Shown: piece after piece, positions 47,601 through 59,500 of the stretch
How positions within the stretch are numbered: the stretch's first letter is position 1
Layout: the number at the start of each line of letters is the position of its first letter
From: Rhynchospora pubera
Lineage: Eukaryota > Streptophyta > Magnoliopsida > Poales > Cyperaceae
Direction: 5' to 3'
NCBI GenBank assembly: GCA_028095005.1
Contig: CM051460.1
Location: 62,163,676-62,227,675 of the forward strand
DNA: 64,000 nt
The notes under the pieces: model-generated
Databases searched by the model: none
The model's input: only the letters and a program-made list of their open reading frames with translations
What the model was told of the DNA's origin: nothing
Program-made: the position numbers and the translations under genes

Positions 47601-47627
47601 TAAGATGCCCAAACACTGAGAATACTA

Positions 47628-48153
47628 TAAATAATTTACATTCAGAAATTACAAAAATGAAAAAGAAAGAAGGAACGAACTAAAATATGACAGCTGACCT
47701 GCCCCTCGGTTTTGTTTCGTTTTGATATGTTAAATTATAGTATAAACAAATATTTTAGTTTTATTTTGGTAGCTTGAAGAAAAAGCTATTTGTGGAGGGA
47801 CAGAAAGTTTATACGTGATTGTACGAAAGATATTTGCATGAGTTAGGGCAGGAAGAAATTGTAGGATGCCACGTTGGCATTGTGTAATTATTATTGGTGC
47901 ATGTATAATATATAAATACGAGATGCAGATGCAGCAGCACGAGAGGCACGTGAGTGGCGGGCGAATCAGAAACACATGAGATGAGAGATGCGAGAAGCAC
48001 AGATTCACAGAATGAGAATGGAAAACAAATCGAGACCGTCGGATGTTGTTGCAGTAGCAACCAGGTCATCGATCCGTCCCTGCAGTGACAAACTGACAAA
48101 AAACAAAGAAAGAAACACAAAGCCCCTCCCTGAGAGTGAGAGTGAGATCTGAC
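47628..48153 (+). promoter_or_regulatory. Upstream region of the acidic-protein gene
   Basis: No other gene is seen. A TATAATATATAAATA stretch near 47905-47919 is a candidate TATA region, about 235 bp before the ATG. Confidence 0.35.
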
Positions 48154-48420
48154 ATGGCACATGCAGAGGAACTGGCGCAGGAGGAGGCCACCGAGCTGAT
48201 TGGCGATGGTGAAGTGGAGGTTTGTTTTGACGATGGCGATGACGATGACGTGGTCGAGGTCGACGACGACGACGACGAAGATGACGGGGACGACGACGGC
48301 GAAGACGGGACGGGCGCGGATGGAGAGGGAAAATACCAGTACGGTGACGCTGAAGAGGAGGAGGACGAAGGAGATGACGGCGGCGACGACGACGACGACG
48401 ACGGAGATGATGACGACGGA

Positions 48421-48452
<32 letters not shown>

Positions 48453-49593
48453 AGAAGAAGAAGAGGAAGACGACGATGTGGTATGTTTACGTATGGATTT
48501 CATAAATTAAAAAAAATACATATGGTTTCAATTTATTATCGCAAAATTGGAAGGGGATTCCATTTTATTTTATTTTAAGTACAAATTTTGGTTTTCTTTC
48601 TTGTATTTATTATATTTGAGTTTATAATAATATAATAATAATAATAATTTTAACGAGTAATTTTGTTAAAAAACAAAGTAATTACATCTAACATGTTTGG
48701 TTAGGTTAGGTTTTATTTGATGTACAGTACTCCGATATAATTTTAATATATTTTATGGATATTTATTTCCTACTCCGATATAATATATAATAATAGATAG
48801 ATAGGTCTTTATTTTGTGTACATGTGCCACTTTTAACGAAAGAAAAGAATAGAATAAATTTGAGAAAGTCCTTGTTATTAATATTGTTATCCAGACACAG
48901 ACCAGACTAGAGAGCAACTATTATTCAGACAACTTCCAGCCTGAACAAACGGAACCTGGGTTTTCAGCCCTGTTTTGTTCAGGCTGCAACTTGGTTTGTA
49001 CAAGATTTTTATAGGTGAGGCGCCAATCTGTCACTCAGCTTTTCTTTCTTTTTCCCCCCCCCCTTAATTTATGGTTACGTCCTCGTTATTTTTGTTAATT
49101 TTGATCGAATCCTTTATCATTGTTTTGTTGCATGTATGTATTTCCGATAAATGCTTTCATGTCTCTCTGTATATGGGCCCCTCCTGAACTGAGCAATATG
49201 GAACAACTAACGAAGTCAACATTGCTCCCAAGTCCCAAGTACTCTGTGATTATAGGGCACCCACACCCTTATTTTAATTAACATTATCATCATGTATTAT
49301 TGTCATAATATGATGCTTTGCTTTTGTAGGTGGAATTAGGAAGGCAGTACCAGGCTGAACAAGGTGCCAATGCCAATGAAGAAGATGAATATCCAAGTGA
49401 CTTTGACCCGGAGGAAAATGACGACGACGGTGGCTTCTATGATGAAGAGAAAAAGGACGGGGGTCCAAATGCAAATGTTCCATCTGCAAAAAGAAAGAGG
49501 CCGTCATCTAAGAATGACGACGATGATGAAGATGATGACAATGACGATGACGATGGTGATGATGACGATGATGAGAGGCCGTCAAAGCGATAG
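48154..49593 (+). CDS. Asp/Glu-rich acidic protein, probably nuclear
   Basis: Exons 48154-48480 and 49330-49593 join in phase to 196 residues, ending SKR-stop. The N-terminal 27 or so residues (MAHAEELAQEEATELIGDGE) are ordinary. The remainder of exon 1 is almost entirely Asp, Glu and Gly. Exon 2 encodes VELGRQYQAEQGANANEED, a second moderately complex part (YPSDFDPEEN), a basic cluster AKRKRPSSK that looks like a nuclear localisation signal, and another Asp run. Such highly acidic plant proteins are often annotated as VHS3-like or histone-chaperone-like by composition alone; I do not assign a function. The GAC/GAT codon runs make this region prone to length change. Confidence 0.75.
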
Positions 49594-50127
49594 TTGAACT
49601 GAGATTAGAAACAATGGGAGGAGGGGGTGGGGGAGGGTTGTTTAATATGTTATGTTAATCTGATGATATACTGCGTCTACTATTTGTTGGGGTGGTTGGC
49701 ATTTGGCATTTTGGATTTGGCAAGGTTAGAATTTTAGAAGAAGTGTACAAGTATGTATGGTGGTGTTCAATTACTGGTAGGTGGGGTCAGTGGCTTATCT
49801 TTATTGAGAGGCCTCCTCTGTAAAAGAGTTAGGGTTTTCATAAATTGTAATCGTGAGGTATCTGTTTGGACTTTGGATTGGTTAGCTCTCAGCTTTTACT
49901 CTTTTTCTTTTACCTTTAGCCTTTTAGCCCAGCGAAATTCTTTTCTAATGTTTACCACTTGCTTTGCTTTATCTCACGTGTACGTTTTTCTTCTCCTCCC
50001 ACACCCAGTACCAGTTGCGCAACTCCATTTTAAACAAGGGGAACACATAATCTGCATATTCATAGCTGCACTTGGGAACTGATCAAAATAACAAAATATC
50101 AATTAGCCTCGATGCTTTGTTCCATGT
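49594..50127. other. 3' UTR and spacer
   Basis: Probable 3' UTR of the acidic-protein gene. The open frame at 49753-50082 shows no recognisable protein family. Confidence 0.4.
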
Positions 50128-50321
50128 GGGCTGTTTGGTAACACAAAGAATAGGGAATAAGAATAGAGAAAAGCTTATTCCTTATTCTTTATTCAAATAC
50201 CAAAATTTTGAGAATATGAATAAGGACCGAAATAAGTCCAAATTTCCTATTCCTTAGTTGTTTGGTTTGGACCGGAATAAGGAATAAGGAGCTTATTCTT
50301 TATTCCCAATGGAACCAAACA
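50128..50321. mobile_element. Tourist-like MITE, diverged copy 5
   Basis: Starts GGGCTGTTTGGTAACAC and ends GGAACCAAACAC, with internal GGAATAAGGAATAAGGAGC and its inverse. The termini fit the TTTGGT variant of PIF/Harbinger MITEs. It belongs to a different subfamily from the TTTGGAT copies. Confidence 0.6.
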
Positions 50322-50615
50322 CATCTTTATTAGAGAAAAAGGTGGGCATACATATCACAAGTAACACAGCTAGCAGGTTTATTATAGTCTAGCAGATATT
50401 TGAGTGAAAAATAATAAAGTCTACACTCTACAGCTATTTTTGAAGCGTCCTCTGTATGTAGCCAAGGAAAAATCGAATCTCAAAACCCAAAGGAATGCGA
50501 TATTTGCCATTGTAAATCAGCAACAAAGCTCAGTTAGTTGCCATTCCCTCCACATGTATAAGCAGTTTCATTACAGGGTACAACTATTGTTCTAACCCAG
50601 TTAGCTCACGCCAAA

Positions 50616-50795
50616 CTACCTCGAAACATTTTCCATCTTACGCATCATCTCTCTATTCTCGTCATGGTCTTCGTCTCCATCCACATATATAACCTCCCCA
50701 CCATCCTCGTAGCCGAGAACATCGCCATCATCCTCATAACCTTCTTCTTCTCCTTCATCATCATCATAATCGTAATCACCATCATCATATATGGC

Positions 50796-50829
<34 letters not shown>

Positions 50830-52711
50830 CAGAACCCATCATCCTCCGCAAACCCTTGCCTAGCGAGTAAGGTCTGATACTCGATGGGTGGGGGGCAATA
50901 TGCGGTCTCAGCTTTCTCTTCCTTGCTCACCAAGTGACGAATCACCCTTTCATCCTTGTCAAGCATTGTTTTGAAATCATTTACAAACTTGGCATCTATC
51001 TCAAAGTTCATCAGTATGTAGTGGGCCCGCATTGCCTTCTTGATTTCATACGCTAGCCGACGTAAGCCCCAGTCATTTAGCCGCCATATTCTTCCTTTCT
51101 TCTCTCTTATGAAATCTGTGATTATCAGTATTAAATGCAAGAAGAAATCTCTACTAGAGTACCAAGAATGCTAGTAGAGCTATAAGTTAATGTATATGTA
51201 CTTTTTTTTTTATTGGGGAAAATGATCACTTCTTCATATTTCCTATAAACAACAAATTGCAATGACAGGTTTTGATATAGGCGAGACACTATCTTTTTTG
51301 GCTATTGCAGTGTTTAAATGCACCTGCTGGGGATGAAGTGAAAGGATATTGATTGTCAATTTAACTAGTATAATTGACTAATATTGAGGTAACTTTTGGT
51401 TAAGTTGATGTTTCGTATGGCCAACAAATTGATCCATGCCTAAACTAGTAAATGCTCATCACACAACTCAAGCATAGAGGCCTAAGGATACAGTTGAGAG
51501 TTGATTAGGTCTTTAGTCATGACACAAATTTGCTCAAATAACAAGCTGAGATGGGAGTTAAAGCTCAATTAAACCGTTTGGATGCGTTGAGAAGAAGGTA
51601 GGAAGAAGGAAGAAGGGAAGAAAAAAATTATAAAAAATCCAAACTCTTCACAAAGTTACACACTTCCCAATACTTCTTCCCACTTCTTCCCTTCTTCCCT
51701 TCTTCCCACACCTATCCAAACGGCTGGAAGAACTGAAAAAAGAAGCACAAAGGAGGGGAGGTACCAACCTTCTACTTTAGTCACCACTTCTTCAACTTGC
51801 TGGTCGTACTTTTCATGGATTAAAAACACAACTTCATAATGCCGCACTGGAACAAACAAAAAAACACAAGTGAGAGTGGGGTGTGTGCGCGCGACCGTGT
51901 GTGTGTGAGAGAGAGAGATATCACATAGATTTTATTTATGTGAAAAATGCATGCTAATAGGTGTTTGACCAGTAGTTAAATCTTAGTGCCAATCATAAAA
52001 TATAGAGTTAGGGATCTCTTGACAATAATGAAAGATAATTTAGAGAGAACTTTGAAATCTGACATTTGGACAATGACCAGTACACCATGCACTATAAATA
52101 TGAAAAAAATGATGAAATTAATACAAAATTGACTGTTAACTAAAAAGACATGAAATTTAGAGTGATCCAAATTGAATGGTTTTTGATGAATGATGAGACA
52201 AGAAATGATACTGTAGTTGCATAAAGAGGTTACTTCTTTCCAGGTTGAGGTCGCTTTCGAGCTGAAGGGAAAGAGCTTCAAAAAGCTTCTCTGCAAAATG
52301 AAAAATGAAAAGAAATGGAGGGAAGTGAGTTGGATATAACATTTATACTAGGAAAATAGAGAGTGAGAGAGAGAGGGAGTAAAAAAGATAAATGAGGAAT
52401 GGTAAGAAACCTTGTTGGGCATCGGCAAATTGAGGAAGCGGCTGAGTAGCATCGTTGGTTTTCTTTTTGAGCAAGACGGCTTCAGGGAAGAAGACCTCGG
52501 AGGCGGTGTCGTTGGAATCGGATCTGTCCTTTTTGCTCTTGGCGTTCTTCTTCTTGGCGCGCGCCTGGAGAAGCGCTCCTCTCATTCTCATTCTCCTGTT
52601 GTTGGGTATGGGGATGAAGGAGAAGGAGAGATGCGAGGGCAAATGGAAGCTGCAGAGCTGGTGCTGGTTCATGACGGACGAGGAGACAGCGGCGGCGGCG
52701 GCGGAGGCCAT
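50616..52711 (-). CDS. PRPS6: Plastid 30S ribosomal protein bS6 (S6 alpha), nuclear-encoded
   Basis: Minus-strand exons 52711-52411, 52290-52234, 51846-51769 and 51115-50616 join in phase to 311 residues. The first about 60 residues are Ala/Ser-rich then basic, as in a chloroplast transit peptide. The S6 fold follows: RHYEVVFLIHEKYDQQVEEV (first strand and helix), KKGRIWRLNDWGLRRLAYEI, then AHYILMNFEIDAKFVNDFKT and LDKDERVIRHLV. Known role: small-subunit platform protein that pairs with bS18. After the domain comes a tail of about 85 residues, mostly Asp, Glu, Gly and Tyr, with a (GAT)n-encoded Asp run. The usual bacterial length is 95-135 residues, so the tail is a marked addition. A Tourist-like MITE lies in intron 3. 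The exon 2 ends are the least certain junctions. Confidence 0.92.
51573..51724. mobile_element. Tourist-like MITE, copy 6, inside intron 3 of the bS6 gene
   Basis: Starts AACCGTTTGGATGCGTTGAG and ends CACACCTATCCAAACGGCT. It is the inverted counterpart of copy 1 at 2747-2882 with matching GAAGAAG arms and the core AACTCTTCACAAAGTTACAC. Its edge lies about 45 bp from the 5' splice site of intron 3. Confidence 0.72.
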
Positions 52712-52899
52712 GTCCGCACCACCCACCCACCCACCTACTAACGATTGCGATTGATGGAGGAGGGTTTATCAATTCAATTCAATTGTTCAGCTCAGCTCAG
52801 CTCAGTTCAGTTCAGAAGCTCAGAGCTCAGGTACAAGATAAGATCCAAGGCGAGGCGAGAAAGAAATATCAAAAGAGACAGGAGAATAGAGATAGAGAT
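52712..52899. promoter_or_regulatory. Upstream region of the bS6 gene
   Basis: Short 5' region with an (AGCTC)n / CAGCTCAGCT run near 52788-52800. Nothing further is assigned. Confidence 0.3.
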
Positions 52900-52909
52900 A
52901 GCTAGATAC

Positions 52910-53098
52910 GGAACCAGATCCTCTGGTCTGCCGACCAGAGAAATCCTCTGATCGATTTTAGATCTGAGCCGTCTGATTTAATTTTAATGGCTATGGATGC
53001 CCCGTACTAGTATCACGATTGATAGACCCGAAAAACTGCTAACCGTTCAGATTAAATCGAACGGTTCAGATCGAAAAACGACCAGAAGATCCGACTCC
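52910..53098. mobile_element. Mutator-like MITE
   Basis: A 189-bp foldback: left end GGAACCAGATCCTCTGGTC and reverse complement of the right end GGAGTCGGATCTTCTGGTC, with the pairing extending through GATCTGA(G/A)CCGT and GATTTAAT. It is flanked by the perfect 10-bp direct repeat AGCTAGATAC (52900-52909 and 53099-53108). A 9-11 bp duplication indicates the Mutator superfamily. It lies just upstream of the bS6 gene. Confidence 0.85.
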
Positions 53099-53189
53099 AG
53101 CTAGATACTATATTAGTATTAGTATTACTAACATGGGCCTATGGGCTAAGTCTTAGTTAACCAGTCCTTAACCTGGCCCTGGCTTATGA

Positions 53190-53335
53190 ACCGAAAATTT
53201 TTAAAATAATATTAAATTAATATAATATATTAAAAATAATATCAATATAATAACATTTTTTTAAATAGTATCACAAGATCGGAATCGCGGATTCCGACCT
53301 TAGCTAAGATCGGAATCCGAGATTCCGATCTTAGC
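53190..53335 (+). repeat. GATCGGAATC palindrome repeat, copy 2
   Basis: Same order as 8936-9079: ACCGAAAA, AT-rich core, AGTATCACAAGATCGGAATC, then two palindromes GATCGGAATC..GATTCCGA separated by CCTTAGCTAA. The non-palindromic AT-rich core is about 90 percent alike by eye. Confidence 0.65.
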
Positions 53336-54739
53336 CTTTTTTTTTTATTCTGATCAATCCTGTTTTTTTCGTTTCTGACGCAGTCCCTGTCCTGGACATG
53401 GTTCATGTAGGACCTTTTTGTCTTGGCCCCATGCCATGCTGCATGCATATTATGTTTGAATTAAAAATCAAGGTAGGACATTAGCATGTTAATTTTAACT
53501 TAGCTGTAAATCACGCTCCGCAGGATAATTATCATTCAATAAATGCAATATTTTCTAAATTAAATTAACAGCTTATTAACGTCTGGTTTGCAAAACATAA
53601 TTATCATTTATCACACATACTAGTCTTATACAGGTCAATTAGTATCATATGTTGACAAACCATCTTGGTCGTGGCTATGTTCTAGTCAACAAAATTTTAT
53701 GGCGGTTGTCATATTTTATAATTATAAAAAATGACAAATGGATGTCAAAATTAACTATCTAATTAATAAAATGTAGAAGATGATTTACTCATGAAATAAC
53801 ATGAGAGTTTTATCGATCTTAAAAAAACTTTAGAAAGGCGTATTACACGTTAATGTTAATTTGTTGGACACCTCATCGTGTACTACGTTAATGGTATTTC
53901 GGCAGCTGTTCCAATTTGCAACTTACGTTAGAACTCACTTAAATTGAATTTTCATTTTGACATAATTTGTAAATGATCTTTGTATTATAAAATAATTAAA
54001 ATATTTTTTTTAATGGGATCATTAAAATAATTAAACTGCATAGTTTTATCGATCTTTGTAAATGATCTTTGTAAATTTTTTTAATGGGATCATTAAAATA
54101 ATTAAAAATAAATAATTTATATTATAAAATATATAATATCAAAAGTACGAAATTTTAATTATGGAGTTTAATATTATAATAATAATGATCATATTTCGAT
54201 AAGGTTCAAATGCATAGTTTATTAGTTTCTCATAAAATTATTTATTTAACTAAAATTATATACAAAAATATTGAATTGACACAAAAAGGCGACGATGCAC
54301 CCTTTGATGTGGTTGGCTCCGTCTATGTTGACATTAATATAATACTTAATCAAAAACATAAATTATAATTATTTTTTAATTTATATTTAATAAAATATGT
54401 TATTTGCTAAAAAAATCACAGATAAATAAAAAATATTGCATGAGTATATATAATTTAAAAAAAAAAAATGGTTGTGTTATAAAATTAAGTGAATTTGTTG
54501 ATTGTTCATCTTAACATTTTTCTACTCATTTATCTCCATATTCTCCACTTAGGCCTGTCAATAGTGGAACGTTTTGAAAGTTTCCGTTCCGTTCCGTCCG
54601 AACGGAATGTTAAACGAAACACAAAATTTGTTTCGTTTCTGAAACGGAAATGAAGTAAACGAACGGAATGTAAACGGGACACGAAAATGGACGGAAGTGG
54701 GCTGAAATCAATAGAAAATGAAGGACGGAACGTTAAACG
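53336..54739. other. AT-rich intergenic, with a CCGTTCC-rich end
   Basis: No gene recognised. Around 54567-54735 the sequence is full of CCGTTCCGTTCC and its inverse GGAACGG, an imperfect inverted arrangement in which the next retrotransposon inserted. Confidence 0.4.
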
Positions 54740-56510
54740 TGTTAGTAAGTGTGTAATTTTCGATTTTTATGCTAATTACAAGTTAATTAAGCCATCGAAA
54801 CAACACACACAACGAATCGTGCACAAAAGCCAAGTTAACACAAAGAGATTAAGGTGGAAATTTTACCTCCCGCGAAATCGTATTCGCGGGGCTCGATCCT
54901 ACGGCATAGAAATCGATAGCGTGCTCTCCTTGCGTCTCCACCTCCATCGATGGCCGCCTCGAGTCCACCAAGAGATTAACCACAATCTCTCAAGTTATGC
55001 TAGTAACTTGGAGATCAAGGCTAATCACCTAGCTTTCTCTCATCTTCAATTAACCAATTTAAGTGGAAGAGAGAAAGAGCTCAACACATGAGCAATAGGG
55101 AGAGAGAGAGAGGGTGGCGCCGGCCATAGAGAAGAGAAAGGGGAGGGAGAGTGGCGGCTAGGCTAAGGGGAAAGAGAGCAAGCCCAAATTTGCTTCTATG
55201 CACCTCCTTATATAGTGCTCCAACCCTAGGGTAGAGTTCACCAAAATTACAAGCCATGCCACCCACCTACCACCCTTTCTAGGCCGGCCACACATGGGCC
55301 TAGTTGGGCTATGTGTGTTGTGTTAATTAATCCATATAATCTATATTAAATGGACCTTTGAAGTTGCACCCAAATCGGATCCCTATTGGGCTTTAAATTT
55401 AACATTTAAATTAAAGCCTTATAATTAAAATATGTGTTGTATAAATAATTATTAACTAATTAATAATTATTTGGTGATTAGCAAATGCACTAAAATATTT
55501 CTATATGATCCATTTGACTTAATTAATTATAACGGTCCATAACGATATAATTAATTAATCAACTCATCATATTTTCACAGAACTTACTGCTGTGAACAAA
55601 TAATTAATGCACTGTGTGGTATAGCTCTATTTGTGTGACCCTTTGAGGATTTATGCTAAGTTGGACATGGAATTAAATCGCTATTTAATTCCAATAATCA
55701 TAAGTGGTATCTAGCAACACGTTATGATTCCCAATTCGCATAAATAGTGTACTACTACAGTATTTAAATCCTGCATAAGAGAATAAATGAATTTCCCTAT
55801 TTTGATTCTTATGCCACACGATATCATCGTATAATCCAAGATAGGAATGTGTCATTCTTGCAGATTATACGTTTCTTGATCTAGAGATAATTGTATAAAG
55901 TTGCATGCAAACAATCTATCTCCATCAAGGGGCCCAAACAGATATCGTCACTCACTAAGTGAATTAATGAGGGACATACGGTTTTCTTGATGATTAGCTT
56001 TTCCCCGCACAATTCAAGAGAACATAAATAAAGTCCGTATAGCAGCCCTTATCGGGAATCAGCGGTAGACGATATTTATTGAACCTATCCTCATGTGGAA
56101 AAGATAAACATCTCAAACTTAGAACCAAAATCATTACGAAATAAACAATGACACATAACACAATCCATATGTTTATTTCGATGGGTCAAGTCCTGTGCTA
56201 TGTTCCATAACATACACATATGCAATTAAGTTGGTAACTCTTTACCTATGATTTGTAGAACTTAATCATCACTTAACTTGCATACTAATCTTATAAGATA
56301 ATTAATGTTCCTTGTTAATTATCAAGATTATGGACCGTTTAGATTTATTATTGTCATTCTAAAGAATGATCCACAGAGATCTACAATTCAGATCCTCAAC
56401 CTGAATAATCTGTCAATAATAAACCTAGGAACAGATGATAAATTATCATCCAAAACATAAACTAATAATTAAGTCATTAAATTATTGACTTCTAGGACAT
56501 AACTCCAACA
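54740..56510 (-). repeat. 3' LTR of copy B
   Basis: Ends TG..CA; TATA box TATATAA at 55208-55214 (minus strand). Compared with the other LTR of copy B, one difference was seen by eye in the 1341 bp available: C at 54887 versus T at 62807. Confidence 0.9.
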
Positions 56511-59500
56511 ATCTCCCACTTGGCCTAGAGTCAATCAGTAGTGACTTCTAGCCAACGAAGAGTTGAGAACAATGTCATATATCTACATATATACATGTCT
56601 CGGACCTCAAAATAAATAATACGCTTAAAGCTAGTTACTCATACGTCTACCACGTATGGATGCATAATTGCATCTCGTTTACTGCTCAAGGTAGAGGTCA
56701 AGTTAGAGTGTTCACTGTGTTCGCGAACCTATCCAAAATTTTGTTTGACCCTATATATATATACTACTATATATATGTTCTTGATCATCATCATATGATA
56801 TCAAGTGATATTGTTATAGATCATATTTGAATCTCCAATGTAACATTGGGTTCTTTAGGAGTAAGTTGTGGTTCGAGATGCATAGAACCATAATAACTCG
56901 ACTAAGAACTCGATCCGAAATAAACTTCTTTTATTGCTTCACAAGTTGCTATGTATTTTACTTTGGTGACGGAAACGGTTGTAATATTTCATTTAGAACA
57001 CTTTCTAAATTTACAACACCACCTTAGAGCAAAATATGTAGCTCAATTGTGATTATATCAATCCTTTGAAAAACTTTTATCAGTGTAACAACTTACACGA
57101 GATTTCTTTCATCTTAAGAGATGATACATTGTATCACTCTTTCTCATAAGGTACTCGAGGATATCCTTGACTATCGTCCAAATGTGTCTCTCTTGTATCC
57201 ATTTGACAACTGTTTGTCATATCCTTTGGATACTACACATTGGGGCATATGCATAAATATGGCGTACAAAATGAAACTCATAATGAAAGAATGCTTGAAC
57301 TATTTCATGCACTTTCTTGAATTGAGTTGCAATAGACCGAGTTAAACACTCAAGTCATGCCATGTGACGTACAGTTAGACATCCTTTCTTGGAGTGTAAC
57401 TTTCATGTTTCTAGAACACTTCGTCAATATATGCATATTTGCTCAAACCTAACATCCATCATAATCTATCTTCATAGATTTGTTTCCTAGGATCAGGTGA
57501 TTTCGCCCAAGTTCTCATTTGAGAAAGCATTCTCCAAAGAGATCTCGACAATATTCATTTTTCTTAATGTTATTCCCAATTAATGAATTGTTATCTTGAA
57601 CAATACAAATAATACAATTATGCTCCCACTGAATATCTTGTTTATACAAGATACTTTTGACGAAGTTCAACTCCTTGACTTCCTTGTCAAAAGTTTTTAT
57701 TCCGATCTCCACAACACTTGCTTTAATCCATTAATGGATCCTTGAAGCATGCATATGTTTTTAGCAATACATAAACCTCGATTTGTGTCAAATGCACAAC
57801 ATCTTCCTTCATTCATACGAAGAAGGCGGTTTTATGTGTTTTTCCATATATCGACATATATGAAATACAACTATTGCTAGAATGATCTTTATTGACTTAT
57901 ACATAGCCACAAGCAAAAAGTTGTGCTTTGTATGTAGTCAACTAGCCATTGACTTAGACATAGCTACAAGCGAGAAGCCGTGCTTTGTACATAGTCGATT
58001 TGTTATCCATGTCGACCTTCCCTTTTGAAGATATAAACGTTCTTGATGGATTGCTCCTTCATGAACATCAATCAAGGTCTATACCTTGTTGTTATACATG
58101 GATTGCTCTTTCAAGATCATATGAATACAAAACATATATGTGGAATTGGATCATTCCATCGTTTCTTTGTTTATCAACGGATTCTCATATGCTAAGTACG
58201 AGAATGTTGTGACAACCCATGCACCAAAACGGCTTAGGAAATCATCTCTCGTTGATCTTTTTTAGGATTGGTACTTGAGGTTCATGAACTTCTTCCACAA
58301 CGATTTGTTGAATGAGTTCTTGACTCCTCATATATATTCCATGAGTTTCTCGAATCATCATCAACTCGTGAGATGTTTGAGTCCTCATTGGAAGGAGCGT
58401 ACTATTAAACTTCTTTCAAAACAACTTGTGAATGAAGTTTCGCTCAACTCCCACTAAGTACCATGTATGGAGTGACAAGTTTCCCATAAGAGTACTTCTT
58501 GTAGTGACGCATAAACTATTTTAATGCTCACTTTACTCCCACTACTTCTTCTTGAGAATTTCAATTCATCAAGACTACATTATGATTAGCAACAACTACT
58601 TTGTTCTTATCATATTCGTGGAAGTAGTGCCCTTTAATATAAAGCATCCTACAAATATATAGTGTCTTATTTGGTTTAAGCTTACAAGTCCACAATACTT
58701 GAAATAAGCTTCTCAACACCAAATTTCGAGAAGTATTATACTTAGAGATCAAAATCTCCTAAGATATCTTCTTCAATAGACTTCGATGGAACATTATTCA
58801 GTGTAAACAATATTGTTCTCAAACATAATTCCCTAATACGAGTCGAATAAGTCAATTTGATTTATTATCGATCGAACTATACCAAATATTGTTCGATACC
58901 TCCACTCTTGGACACATTATTTCATAATGTTCCTCATGGAGTGAGTTATGAAACTATTTTCATACTCTTAAGATAATATTTCAAATCATGTGACTTAACT
59001 ATTTACCATGATTAATTGTAAGACTCCCATTTTTCTTGAAAAGTCTTTTAAACTTCACTCTTGAACTCCTTTGAACTAGTCAAAAAGTTCATACTTATAC
59101 CTTATCAAATAGATATGTTAATATCTACAATGATCGTTGGTTAAGTAGTAAAGTATCAATAACCTTTCATCGCACAAGTACTTATTGGTCTTTATACATC
59201 GATATGTAAAAAGTCCTAATAAAGTCACTTGTCCTTAAACCTTTGTAGGTTAAAGGCGCTTTTGTCATTTAACAAACATGATTCGCATATCAATCGATTT
59301 GAAATCGAATTGAATTACAAGCTCTACGTTACGGAGACTCTCGTAATGCGATTCTTGTTTATGTATGTGACTAAGCGGTTATATATAACATGAAAGTCAA
59401 ATACTTTATGTCAAGTCTTATGCATCCTATTTGTCATTCAAAACTTGTTTATCTATTTCAAGCAAATTCAATCAAGATGCATGAAATCATATAAACAAAT

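Larger units (their letters stand above)
29332..47616. mobile_element. Candidate large inverted-repeat element enclosing a badnavirus insertion
   Basis: The perfect 11-bp repeat TGAGAATACTA occurs at 29321-29331 and 47617-47627. Just inside are long diverged inverted repeats (about 29341-29870 and 46790-47600) that share, in opposite orientation, TATGCCACTATAA units, AAAATCTTTTGG-like blocks and GTTAA..CTTCTAT..TGCCAC. An inverted-repeat element with a 9-11 bp duplication would fit a Mutator-like transposon. No transposase was found, and the outermost 20 bases of the two ends do not match well, so this remains a hypothesis. Confidence 0.45.

Noticed and set aside
48066..48503. Ser-rich minus-strand open frame
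   Set aside because: Mirror of the GAC/GAT runs of the plus-strand acidic gene; the plus strand has splice sites and a better start.
50645..50870. Met-rich and Ile-rich frames around the (GAT)n run
   Set aside because: Shadow frames of the bS6 acidic tail.
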